Shown piece by piece: positions 54,113 to 64,000 of a DNA stretch of 64,000 nt. Origin of the DNA: Epiperipatus broadwayi (taxonomy: Eukaryota > Onychophora > Udeonychophora > Euonychophora > Peripatidae); contig JAQFVV010012575.1 in NCBI GenBank assembly GCA_028023455.1, positions 1-64,000 on the forward strand, in the 5' to 3' direction. Under the pieces are notes generated by a model, which was given only the letters and a program-made list of their open reading frames with translations, did no database searches and had not been told where the DNA came from. The position numbers and the translations under genes were made by a program. Positions within the stretch are counted from its first letter, which is position 1; the number at the start of each line of letters is the position of its first letter.

Positions 54113-54400
54113 ATAAACAAAGGGAGTAAATCACCCTTCTTCGGACTATGAATTAAAAAGCTCTAAATGTTGAACAAAGGATCAAGAATAGAATGAATTC
54201 ATCTATTCTTGGAACTGTGATATTAGTATGCATATCTTTGTCATCATTATTGGTATAATTCATTGTGAAATTAATATAACAAACAGATAGAAATATTTAT
54301 TAAACTAATGGTCAGTTATACAAGGTTAAAGGCATAATCTCTCTTTTAGCACTTTGATTATAATAATTAAATAAATTAATATGTAAACATTAAATTAAGA
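54113..54400 (+). repeat. Dispersed repeat E, copy 2
   Basis: It is the same family as 53190-53445, with the same block order, diverged by small indels. Confidence 0.6.
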
Positions 54401-54435
54401 AAAGCTCATTGTGTATAAGTAATTAATAGGAATAA

Positions 54436-55080
54436 ATTATCATTCCCCAGGCAAAGGATCAAGAATAAAATGAATGCACCTATTTTGGAGCTCTGATGCT
54501 TATAAACATATCTTTGCCAACATTGTTGGTAATTCAGAATGAAATTAATATATCAGTCAAAAGAAATATGGTGCTTAATATTTATTAAAATAATAATTAG
54601 TTGATAATTAAATAATAAACATCAGAACTCCAAGGTTAGGTGGATTCATTCGATTCTTAATCCTTTATAAACAAGGCAAAATTCTCCATATAGTAGTGCT
54701 ACCCTGTGTCGACCAGAGTAATCAATGGATGCCAGGGGGCTTGTGCATAAAATCCCTATCTAATGTGTAGACATTATATAGGTATTTTATGCACAAGCCT
54801 TCTGGCATCCATTGATTACTCTGGTCAGCATTAGATAGGGATTTTATGTACAAGCTTCCATTGATTACTCTGGTCAGCACAGGGTGACACTATTGTATGG
54901 AGAGTTTTGCCTTGTTTATAAATAATTATGTGCTAGTATAAGAGATGGTGATCATGTGATGCTTAATGGTTCTTAATCCTTTGGTCATCATTTAGAGCTT
55001 TTAATTTATATCCTAAGGAAAGGTGATTTACTACTTTTGTTTCCATATATACTTTGATCTATGTTCAGTTTAATGTTTAA
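54436..55080. repeat. Repeat E inverted pair, interrupted by a family A element
   Basis: A plus-strand copy (54436-54600) faces an inverted copy (54620-54653 continuing at 54983-55080). On the minus strand the latter reads AAGTAGTAAATCACC, AATTAAAAGCTCTAAATGATG, CAAAGGATTAAGAATCGAATGAAT. Repeat E therefore also occurs as a fold-back. Family A inserted later in its right arm. Confidence 0.65.
54667..54969. mobile_element. Family A fold-back, 303 bp, 13-bp TSD
   Basis: TTCTTAATCCTTT flanks it at 54654-54666 and 54970-54982. The left arm runs AAGGCAAAATTCTCC, GTAGTGCTACCCTGTGTC, GTAATCAATGGATGCCAG to CCCTATCTAATG. The right arm has two partial repeats of ATTAGATAGGGATTTTATG and CATTGATTACTCTGGTCAGCA before GGTGATCATGTGATG. 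There is no ribozyme block. The repeated pieces in the right arm suggest template jumping. Confidence 0.88.
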
Positions 55081-55159
55081 TATATACTTGTGTAATCAAA
55101 TCATATTAAAATAATTTCTGTAAGTGATATGTATGTGAATATATATATATGTTTCAAAA

Positions 55160-55335
55160 TAAAGAGTGTGCTAGTAGCTCTAAACAAGCTTTTTTATGAT
55201 AAATGCTAGAAAAGAAGGCATTCAAATCATTTTTATTTAAAATTGTCCCCATCTCTAGACCAGTTTCGAGCTGTGTCTCTTTTCAGTGAGGAGCTAGGGC
55301 ACCAGATTAAAAAAATAACTCAAGCTAAGCATTTA
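55160..55335 (-). mobile_element. Family C unit, partial, damaged ribozyme
   Basis: GTGTGCTAGTAGCTCTAAACAAGC and CCCATCTCTAGACCAGTTTCGAGC match family C. On the minus strand the motif is CUGAAAA, GAG/CUC stem, GAAAC, UG, GUC. Position 8 of the core is changed, so it should be inactive. Confidence 0.65.
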
Positions 55336-55880
55336 TCCAATAGTTAACTCTTAATAAGAAAATGTGAATTTTTCAGACATTTATATGTCTTTAAATTCAG
55401 CATTCCAACTGAAAAAATCATGTGAGTCTGAAATTTAATTCACATACATCATATATTAGCAGGCTTAACAGTTTAATTTAGCCAAAGCTCCCAACAGCAA
55501 AATAATAATAGTAATAAATGATTTATATAACTTGCACTTACAAATATGTAAATATGTATTATAATGGTAGGGGTGGTCATGGATCAAGGAGTCTTACCGC
55601 ATCTGCGCTACAGGGTGCCACTAGGCTCCTTGAACCTAAACAATTTATAGAGTAGGTAGATATGCGCTGTTAAAGATCCAACTTTACATATATATTTTAT
55701 TCCGACTGTCAGCCCATGCCACTAGCTCAGTGATAACACACACAAACATTTATTAAACATATATATAATTTAGAATTATTATTTTAGTCTAACTTTTAGT
55801 TTAACATTTAATTTACATTTTTAACTTTTATTTTTTGAAGTTCACACAGATGAATTTAATATTTTACTAAAGTTTCGAGT
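55336..55880. other. Spacer with a short GC-richer block
   Basis: 55565-55740 (TCAAGGAGTCTTACCGCATC, CTACAGGGTGCCACTAGGCTCC, CGACTGTCAGCCCATGCC) is clearly less AT-rich than its surroundings and lies just before the decayed coding fragment. It may be part of the same element or gene. No clear ORF. Confidence 0.4.
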
Positions 55881-56340
55881 ATGAATAGACTACATAGATT
55901 GCATTTGAAAAGAAAATATTCTATCCCCTATTTAACATTAGGCCAAAAGTTCGCAGTCAAACCAACGTCAATCCATCTGATACATCGATGTATTCAATGC
56001 AGCATGAATACAACAGCACAAATACCATACTGTCAGGAATGTACATCTGAACAGCATGGTTATAGAAGACATTGACTCTTGTCCAGTACAGGAATACTAC
56101 ATCTGTCTGGCTAGAAGAACAATAAAAAAAAACTCCATAGGAAGGAACTGCATTTTCCATCTTACTATCCCATTCCATAGGCTAAAAAGAGGTTATCCAA
56201 GGAGCAGAAAATACCATCTGCTTCTGATGGTCAATGAGATATGGGACTTATTTTGCTCAAGTGTGGCATATAATAGGATCCTGCACATAGCGAATCTCAT
56301 GCTACATTTACTAATTACACCAATATATCCAATCGATTAA
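55881..56340 (+). pseudogene. Decayed coding fragment with a CxxC-x12-CxxC motif
   Basis: Two adjoining plus-strand frames (55881-56075 and 56056-56340) look like one protein with a frameshift near 56055. The first has C-I-Q-C, twelve residues, then C-Q-E-C, a zinc-ribbon-like pair. The second continues with balanced composition, including L-A-R-R-T-I-K-K-N-S-I and a long V-N-E-I-W-D-L segment. Codon use is unlike chance ORFs here. I do not recognise it. A SET-domain-like or transposon-borne protein was considered without real support. The minus-strand ORF at 55957-56178 is a shadow. Confidence 0.4.
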
Positions 56341-59250
56341 CCCAATTTAACTACAAAACAAATAACCTAAGATTTACCCCCCCCCTTAATTAAACTAATA
56401 TAACTTTTACAAATCTATGCAGCCATTCATGCCCGACTTAAATTTAACATTTATTAAATTTAGTTTAACGAAAAAACAAAAATCATAATAAAACTTAAAA
56501 GAACAAATAAATAAATAAATGGAAATGATTTTTTTTTTTTAAAAAAATACATCAAATAAAATTAATTATTAATAATAATTTACATTGGTCAGATAGGATT
56601 CTATTTCTATTAAATAGGAAACAAGTTTTAGAATTAAGGTTCTTATTCCTTTCAAATACTGGAGTTTTAGAATTATAGTTAAAACTTATTAGAGTTCATA
56701 AAGTTTTTACGGTTTAAAAGAAAAGTCCATACTTTCTAGTTGCTTGCAAATTATAAGGTGTTAATTCCCATGATGTCATTTATTGTGGCTGGTATTTTAT
56801 TGCTGGATCTTGGTGTCCTGGGGTACATGATATAGGAAGATGATGTCATTTCCTTTCTTTATAATTAACTGAAGGAATTGGAAGTGCGTCTTTCCAATAT
56901 CTTCTCCTTCAACTCTCCCCGCACCAACACATATAGCACATCTTTTTCACATCTCTTTTTTATTCCCAGCTCTTTCTTCACTAAAATTAATTTCCAAACT
57001 TTTTCTTTTATATTAGAATTTTGGATTGTCATGACGATGATGATCTTTTCATTGAGGTCTGTTTCCTGAGGGATTTCCTTTATTGGCTATTAGTTTCTAT
57101 TGTTTTTTCTCTCCTATCTGACCTTTACTTACACATTTTGAAATGCCCAAGGGCTAGCTTACTTTTAACTAATTAAAATAATCATTTCCATTTTACACAA
57201 TAGCATTAATTAATTTATTGTACATTCTTTTTATCTTTAAAATTTTCAAGCTTTTTTCTTAATATTTAGTTTTAAAACTTTATTTTTTTAAGAAAGTTTT
57301 CTTCTAATAATTTTTCGTCTGTGAGATTTTATATATATAAAGTTTAAATGACTTTTAACTTTCAATTTTTTTATCTCTTAAAATTTTTTTTATATGCGAA
57401 CTTTTCTTTTTAATGTCTAAATTTTCATGTGTGCTCATTACAGTATATTTTAAAGTAAATAATCTTTCATTTAATTTTAATATTTATTTTAATAACATTT
57501 ATGAAAGCATAGGGTTTGTTCTAAATTCCATGTATTGAAAGTTTATAAAAATACAATTAAAAGGTTTTGTTAATTCAAATCTATATAATACAAAGAATGA
57601 AAAAGTTAAATCCAAATTGAGATTTTATTAAAAATAGCTGATTTACAAAGTGCAAAATGATTCCACCATAGGTCCTATAAAGTTTATTACTGAGAGATAG
57701 CTCTGCCCTATAATACAATTGGTCAGTAAAGGGACCATGTTTGAACTAGAGTCTTGATTCAGTTATATTATTAATAATTTATAATGTTGTTAGAAAGTTT
57801 ATTCTATAAGGATTTAAGTATATTAAAAATAATAGTGAAAAGGGCATAAAACTTACACTATATGAGTTAAATTCAAACATTTGAATTTTCCAAAATAGGA
57901 AGATACTGAGATGGATGCCTATTCAATTAAAATCTTCTTTGAATTAGGGCATATAAAAATTTATAGTGGTATCACTTATTGGTTGTAGTATTTGCAGATT
58001 AATAATAAAAACTATTATTATTGAAATTAAGCTGAGTCAATCTAACGAATCATTGGGGTAAGAAAAATATACCATGCATCAGCAACAGTAATAAATTATT
58101 TCAAAGTAAATAGGTTTGAAATGAAGATCTGATAGATGTGAAATCTCATTTTAACAAAAGCAGCAAAATCTAACATAAAAAGTCCAAATTAACATCATTT
58201 CTTGTAATCTTAAATATGAAAGATATATGAAGCTATTTCCTCTTGTGTAAACTTTAGTGAATTAATTTTTTTTATTTAATCTTGTGTTATGTAGATGTGT
58301 TGTAATAAATCTGCAAATCAAAAAATGTAGTATTTGTTATTTTAATCTGATTAAAAATATTGAAGTGAAAATTTTGAACTTGATTTGAAATTTGTCATAA
58401 ATGAGTTAATAGTAACTATAAGTTAATCAGGATGCCAAGAAAAATTATGGAGAATTAAAGAAATGAAATAATACTTTTCTTCAAGGGAGAGGTTGCAAAA
58501 ATGAATGAATTCAGATTAATACCAATGAGTCAATATTCTGGTGAAATTAGTTTTAATGTGTTTACAATTTCTATAAATATTGAAAATGTACAAAAGTAAA
58601 GAAATTAGAATCTAAAATTGAAACTTTTATTTAATATCCTTACATTTCAAACAAATGAATAAAAATGTCAGAAAAAGGCAAATGATTCCCAAGATGCATT
58701 TCTTCTGAGTGTTTTTATTTGACCGTTAACACAATTAAAGTCTACATCTATGCACATAACGATTTCTCACTTAATGAGTAGTTATGATGGTTATTAAGGT
58801 TATGAGGGAGTGATATTTCTTTAATCAAAATGTAAAGATGATAATTTACAACCACTGTGTATTGGTTGTATGAGATAGATTGGATAGCTGAAGGGAGTTT
58901 GGAAATCTGTGTTCAAATCCTTAAGATTAATAATTATGTAATTTTTGTTTTACTGTGATGTTACCAAATATTTTTTGATCAATATTCTTGGTATTATGAG
59001 TTTTATATCTTAGATGTAATAGGATCATTCTTTTTTGTACAATAATGTATATTCATGGAAAAAATTAAAGCAAGATTATTTTATATTGGGAAAACAATTG
59101 AAAAGCATATGTAGCATTTAGAATCATGTCATAAAAGTAAAAAAAAAAACATGAGTGGTTGTTTCCAACTTTTTATTGAGTAAGTCAACGTAAATTGAAT
59201 TATTAGAAGTATATACACTTATTCTTTTCCTTTACTTTCTTTGCATTTTT
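56341..59250. other. AT-rich spacer
   Basis: Poly(C) at 56382, AAAT repeats at 56508-56520, poly(T) runs, and a fragment resembling the family B end near 58855-58925 (GTATTGGTTGTATGAGATAGATTGG, AATCTGTGTTCAAATCC). The ORF at 56878-57069 is Phe/Ser/Leu-rich with no motif. No supported gene. Confidence 0.5.
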
Positions 59251-59254
59251 TCAT

Positions 59255-59568
59255 ATATTCATATATATATTGCTTATAATAACTTCTCTCTTATATACTT
59301 TAATGCAAATTTTTTTTTTAAATAAAACTTCTTTATTTTCCTGACAGAAAAACAAAGAAGTTTTATTATAATTTTTTTTTTGCATTATATACTTCTAATA
59401 AAAAGAAAATTATACAAAGGATTAGGAAGAAGAAAAGACAATATTTGTATATATGCTCTAATGAAGACTGCTGGACTGTTGAAACTGTCAGAAAATAAAG
59501 AAGTTTTATTAAAAAATTTTTTTGCATTAAAGTATATATAAGAAGTTATTATAAGCAATATATATCAA
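59255..59568. mobile_element. Family D-like fold-back element with internal duplication
   Basis: Arms of about 85 bp (59255-59347 and 59484-59568) share TATATTGCTTATAATAACTTCT, TATACTTTAATGCAAA and AATAAAACTTCTTTATTTTC, CTGACAG. A third partial copy (AAAGAAGTTTTATTATAATT) lies at 59354-59398. Near 59458-59492 CUAAUGAAG-ACUG-CUGGA-CUGU-UGAAAC resembles the family D motif with further damage. Confidence 0.65.
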
Positions 59569-60300
59569 TTGAATTAGTGAGATCACAGACAATTCTATGC
59601 AGTATCTCTGGTTATTTATAAAAGAAAGATATTTGATGACTTGATAGCTATTTATGGGTATTTTGCCAATCTTTAATCATAAGCATAAAGTTTTGTGTAA
59701 CAATAATGAAGTTCAGCATCACTGTAAACAAATATACTTATGTCATTAATAATTATCTATTGGGCCAAAGACTGCTATATTTCTATTAGCTCAAATATAC
59801 TTTAAATTTAATTAAAGGTCAATACTTGCTTTCTATATAGCTTAATTAAATGAGAGATTGGTGAACTGTGAAAGTCAAGATCTATGCAATTTCACTCCAC
59901 CACTTACAGTGTTCTATCTCTTGAGCAATAAAGCACTTGATTATTTTTCTGCACTCTAATTCTGTAGAAATGTATCTTGAAATGCATTTATTATTTAGTG
60001 TTATTTGTTTGAGATGTGACAATTAAACAGAAATCAATTCTTAAAGATAATACAAAAAATTCTTGATGCTGAGAAGAGATAGTTCCAGTCTATAAAAATA
60101 AAAGTGAATTTAAAATCAATCTGAGTGACAACACTATCAGAAAGTTTGTCTTAATTTGTATATTACTTCATCATAATGTGCATATTATATTACTGGTAAA
60201 CAAATAGTGTTGACAGTTTACTTCATAATGTAAAAGTAATGTTTAGACACTAGTTTAATTAAGTTTTTTAAATTATCATGAAATAAAAATAATTATTAAT
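59569..60300. other. AT-rich spacer
   Basis: No gene or recognised repeat. Confidence 0.5.
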
Positions 60301-60304
60301 ATCA

Positions 60305-60508
60305 TCCATGTTCTTTATTACTTTTTACAATGCTGTTTTACAATCTACCATTGACGGTTTCGATTGCCCCAGCAATCTTCTTCAGAACTTCTATTTATAA
60401 TTCCAAATCTTCAATATAAGTAGAAGTTCTGAAGAAGACCGCAGCAACAATCAAAACTGTCAATGGTGGTTGAAACAAAGCATTGTAAGAGTAATAAAGA
60501 ATATAAAT
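60305..60508. mobile_element. Family D fold-back element
   Basis: The arms share TTCTTTATTACT, ACAATGCT, ACCATTGACGGTTTCGATTG, CTTCTTCAGAACTTCTA. The motif CUGAAGA, A, then a GACCG-like hairpin and AAAAC is present on the plus strand near 60429-60460, damaged, and in a better copy on the minus strand (60352-60389), with a GAUUG/CAAUC stem II. Confidence 0.65.
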
Positions 60509-61398
60509 GATATGATTTGGCAATATAATAAGAAAGACAAAGTTATAAAACAAGTTCTTATCATGATAAGTTTGATTTTCTGACAATGTTTTTCTCAAAC
60601 AGAAATTATATCCATGGGGAATAAAAACATGATTATATCATGAAAAAATCTTTTAAGTAATCATATATTGATGCAATTAATAATTTACATGCAGTGTTTA
60701 GAATCACATCAGCTTCTATTAAATATAACTTTTGATTTTGACTTTTTTATACTTAACTGACTTTTATTTTCCAAAAACTTTTTTACTATTCATTAATATT
60801 GGACTATTACAAAATATTTTTATCTTATTCATTTTATTCACTAACACACTTATCGTTGAGACAAACTGGCATCGCATCAATAATGGTTCAAATTAAATCA
60901 GTTTTATCAATATCTTTATTGATAATTATTTGTGAAATCAATTATTCAGCAACTAGCATAGGAAGATGTTAGTTTATTTAAAATTACAAAAACAATGGAT
61001 AGAAATAAAAGTAGAATAACCAAATGATTTATTGCTTGCGAATTCATAAGTTTGAACATCAAAAGCGATGGCCGGATCCATGATCATTGGAACTTCACCA
61101 TTCTACCACTGCACATTGCAATTCAGGGCAAATTTAAAAGATTATTCTTAGTTAATGAGTTAGAAAAAAAGTGCTTATATTTGCAGTAATTCAATCAAAT
61201 CAAAATACTCATTTTATTGAGAGACAGAGACTGATGTCAGTCATGGGTGATCAATGTTGTTGTCAAGAGTGTTGTTAAGGGCAAACTTTTAATGGATGAT
61301 TTTAAAGATATTTAAGTTGTAGCTATATTTAGCAGAACAAAAGATGAATAAAAACATACAAAGAATAAAACACCCAGAATATATAATGTCATTTTGGA
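60509..61398. other. AT-rich spacer, possible tRNA-like remnant
   Basis: On the minus strand near 61055-61130 GCAGTGGTAGAATGGTGAAG is A-box-like and GGATCCGGCC may be a decayed B box. Too weak to call. No gene. Confidence 0.4.
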
Positions 61399-61399
61399 T

Positions 61400-61960
61400 T
61401 GAATGTAACGATTTGTGCTTTGATTAAAATTGGAGTGTTGCAATATGATGTGTCATATTACAAATTCTGAAAAAGTTAATCCAAAGGGTACTAGCATTAG
61501 CGAGAATGAAAGTTACACTGATTCTATCTCTCTTAAATTTTTTATAAGATGTATTAAACATATTTTGTGGATTAAAATAGAGAGTTAAAGGAATAAAGAT
61601 AAATGGAGAATTTTTAAGCCATCCAGATTTGTCAATTAATACAGTTTTCCAAATTAATGTTTCAGATCTTCAAGAAATGTTACAAGAGCTACTAAATAAA
61701 AATAAATGAGTAGAACGAAAGTTGAATACTAAATGTACTAAGCCTATGTAAATGGATTTTTAAAAAAGATGAATATAAAAATAAATAGAAATGAAATAAA
61801 AAAACATTAACAATTATAAATATCTTAGTCAAATTAACACAAGTAAAAATCTAATTAATAAAATTAATCACAGAATTAAACTTGTATGAGAAGTTTTTAG
61901 AAATAAATTAATATTAAAATGAAATGCGGCTATATGTCAGAATATAATTTAAAAAAAAGT
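61400..61960 (+). pseudogene. RTE-type LINE RT fragment
   Basis: The frames give P-K-G-T-S-I-S, R-E-L-K-G-I-K-I-N-G-E-F-L-S-H, D-L-Q-E-M-L-Q-E-L-L-N-K, then N-N-Y-K-Y-L-S-Q-I-N and L-I-N-K-I-N-H-R-I-K-L. This is the RTE order after the catalytic box (GIxINGExLxHLxFADD, LQxMLxxL, YxYLGQxI, INRRIxxxW). The FADD residues are destroyed. An S1 SINE follows directly. Confidence 0.7.
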
Positions 61961-61963
61961 GTT

Positions 61964-62076
61964 GTCAAGCGTTGTTAGCCGAGAGGTCATCGCAGTCGCC
62001 TTGCAAGCAAGTAATTGGTTGCAGACGGTTGTGGGCTCGCGTCCCGGCCAATGCTATGACATATGAAAAAAAAATG
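61964..62076 (+). mobile_element. tRNA-derived SINE S1
   Basis: The head is TGTCAAGCGTTGTTAGCCGAGAGG, with the anticodon arm CCTTGCAAGCAAG, a variable arm with GTTGCAGACGGTTG, a B box GGCTCGCGTCCCGG and GCTATGACATATG plus an A-run. The flanks are A-rich with GTGTT on both sides, so the TSD is short or blurred. It is the copy closest to a consensus for the long-arm subtype. Confidence 0.88.
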
Positions 62077-63190
62077 TGTTTACCAGGCGAGTGTAAACAA
62101 ACATTTAAAAGAAGAGCAAAGTATAAACGGCAGAACCTATATATGTATTTTTAAAAAAAGGCTAAAAAATAAAAAAAATATGAAAATCCTCTTTACCAAA
62201 AACAATAATGATATTGATCATTAAGAAAGATGTGTGTGAGGGGTGAATTCTACTTTTCCTTTATCAGTTCTACTAAGATCATTCAAATGATGTTACAAGA
62301 ATCTTGACTATGTCAATCAAAAATATAAACTGGATTTAAAAATATAAAGAAATATGTGTTGAGATTAACAAGATTAATCCAAAGCAAAGCACATGGGTGT
62401 GAGGTCATCATCGACATCATTGAAAAAAAGACTCAAATGAATCTGAGTAATGTATGGAAAAGAACACAAGAGGGGAACAATTGAAATTCCATACTGGATC
62501 CTAAAATACTCATGACTAAAAATTGATAACATAAGATTTTATGGATAAGATAATGATTTCTTCTGAAATAATGTAGAAAAAAAGAGAATAGATTTGAAAA
62601 GTGAATTAAATTTAAAGCCGTCTTCGACATAAAGTGGATTGATAATGCTTGAGGTATATAATTTATTATGAACAGCTGTTTTTTTTTTTTTAAGCAAAGA
62701 AGCCATATTTTTTCCCTTCTCCCCCTTCTTGTTTTAAGCTTGAAATCTGAAGAAATAAATATTGATTTATTAGGGAAAAAATAAGATCACTTTAGTTAAT
62801 GAATATATTTATCTAAAATTTGTATTTATAGAGTCAAGTAACATCTTTATTTAAAAGCATAGTCTAGACTCTAAATGATAATTGGTTTTTGAGTGGAACC
62901 AACTGTGTTTAGTGTTATTTAAGTAATCTGATATATTTATGGAAATTTCTTAGTATCTTTGCTTTCTAATCATATTTTTCATTTTTTTCTTAAAGTAAAA
63001 AATAGTTTATGATCCATTGGCACAAATAAATTTGTAATATTCTGGAGAAAAGTCAAGTGTGTAGGTATTTAATTCTGGGTTTGTAATTACCAAAATAGTA
63101 AAAGGAATTAGGAGATGGAATACGGCTCTATTTTTTTTAAAACCAACTAAAAAAAACTTTGCAATTGTTTCAGAAGGATATTTTAAAATT
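62077..63190. other. AT-rich spacer
   Basis: It may contain more decayed LINE sequence near 62330-62450, but no motif is firm. No gene. Confidence 0.45.
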
Positions 63191-63194
63191 ATAT

Positions 63195-63960
63195 TAATTA
63201 TTATAAGTGCTCAGATATATATTAAGATAGACAATCTTCATACTTTAATGGACAGGCTCCAATCTACTACACCCTCCAACTCTTCAACCGTCCATCCAAT
63301 TGAAAATCTGATGATGGAATGCTCGAAGGCCACCCTGAGGCCGAGACTCTTGTCACACCCATGTTGACCTAAGGTCAATCTGAACCCCACATGTACAGGA
63401 CATAATCCATTAAATACATATCAGTGTTATTAGATAGAGTGGAGAGTGATGGGTCATCTGTGCTCATATACCCTATATTACATATATACACACAGGTATA
63501 TAATAAGCCTGCGTTTCAGTTATTACATTGTAGAGATGTTTGCCCATCCTTGCATATGTATTTAATGGATTATGTCCTATACATGTGGGGTTCAGATTGA
63601 CCTTAGGTCAACATGGGTGTGACAAGAATCTCGGCCTCAGGGTGGCCTTCGAGCATTCCATCATCAGAATTTTCAATTGGATGGACGGTTGAAGAGTTGG
63701 AGTGTGTAGTAGATTGGAGCCTGTCCATTAAAGTATGAAGATTGTCTATCTTAATATATATCTGAGCACTTATAGTATATATGTGTGGGAGATGATAATC
63801 TGGACCAACTGATGATTGCTGGTTTAGCATGAAATACGTATATTGGTGATTATTTATCTTTTCAACATATATGTGCTTGAGTGTATCAGTGTTATTAGAT
63901 AGAGTGGAGAGTGATGGGTCATCTGAAAGTCTGTGCTCATATACCCTGTTTCAGTTATTA
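63195..63960. mobile_element. Family B fold-back element at the window end
   Basis: The minus arm (63195-63415) and plus arm (about 63555-63960) share CTCAGATATATATTAAGATAG, CATACTTTAATGGACAGGC, GAAAATTCTGATGATGGAATGCTCGAAGGCC, ACACCCATGTTGACCTAAGGTCAA and GATTATGTCCT. A second B 3-prime end piece (GTGTTATTAGATAGAGTGGAGAG) lies between the arms at 63422-63475. The right arm holds a ribozyme. Confidence 0.82.
63804..63847 (+). ncRNA. Hammerhead ribozyme, family B, one stem II mismatch
   Basis: The core is CUGAUGA (63809-63815) and GAAA (63831-63834). Stem I is ACCAA/UUGGU, stem III A-U-A/U-A-U with loop CG, and the cleavage base A is at 63842. Stem II UUGCU/AGCAU has a U-U at the closing position where family B has G-C, which should weaken it. 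The upstream AUAAUC and downstream GAUUAU again extend stem I. Confidence 0.75.
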
Positions 63961-64000
63961 ATTATTGAAAAAGATAGATAAAGGTTATGAAGAAAACAAA

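Noticed and set aside
54983-55045. Hammerhead in repeat E (UGAUGACC-AAA-GG on the minus strand)
   Set aside because: C3-U4 is not in place and no GAAA-stem III-stem I context follows.
56056-56340. SET-domain protein
   Set aside because: The N-x-N-H and catalytic Tyr motifs are not visible; the resemblance was only to a short I-K-K-N-S-I segment.
61964-62076. tRNA-Leu/Ser-like gene
   Set aside because: Seven copies with poly(A) tails, mostly with target duplications, and imperfect acceptor pairing mark it as a SINE, not a functional tRNA gene.
1-64000. CRISPR array, bacterial operon or phage content
   Set aside because: No regularly spaced short repeats, no dense ORFs and no ribosome binding sites; the content is that of an animal nuclear genome.

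Overview
The window is about 70% A+T eukaryotic DNA with no intact protein-coding gene of ordinary size. Decayed non-LTR retrotransposons, Penelope-like elements (PLEs), tRNA-derived SINEs with poly(A) tails, hAT-type MITEs, low CpG content and one poly(A) retrocopy all point to a metazoan nuclear genome. An AT-rich, repeat-rich invertebrate (mollusc, arachnid or similar) fits best, but the species cannot be fixed from sequence alone. The region reads as intergenic or giant-intron DNA.

Layout. 0-0.5 kb: a possible TATA promoter plus a short secreted-peptide exon. 1.8-6.3 kb: an RTE tail, a ribozyme-element copy and a decayed LINE (4.1-6.3 kb). 6.6-10.6 kb: a Penelope cluster, in which two PLE pieces lie head-to-head with ribozyme fold-back elements beyond both outer ends and an RTE piece inserted in one arm. 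12.5-24.6 kb: ribozyme elements, two hAT MITEs, a SINE, a possible filamin-like fragment and a hairpin holding a PLE C-terminus. 25-33 kb: SINEs, LINE tails and a Jockey-like LINE (30.3-32.3 kb) split by a 639-bp fold-back ribozyme element. 33.5-38.0 kb: a nearly complete but decayed LINE with PHD-like, coiled-coil, SGNH-esterase, endonuclease and reverse transcriptase (RT) parts. 38.4-46.8 kb: a poly(A) retrocopy, fold-back elements, SINEs and RTE pieces. 49-55 kb: a 2.7-kb RTE element split by another fold-back element, and a repeated 270-bp family. 55.5-64 kb: a decayed coding fragment, more fold-back elements, an RTE piece with a SINE beside it, and a terminal fold-back.

The main discovery candidate is a set of short retroelement families, called A, B and C here (D is a weaker relative), that carry hammerhead ribozyme (HHR) motifs. 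Most copies are inverted head-to-head dimers. Their outer (3-prime) ends are fixed, their inner junctions vary, and at least seven copies are flanked by target-site duplications (TSDs) of 10-14 bp. The PLE coding remnants show the same head-to-head, 5-prime-truncated geometry and lie next to A and B copies. This suggests one PLE-type, target-primed mechanism that mobilises ribozyme-processed RNAs as fold-back pairs.
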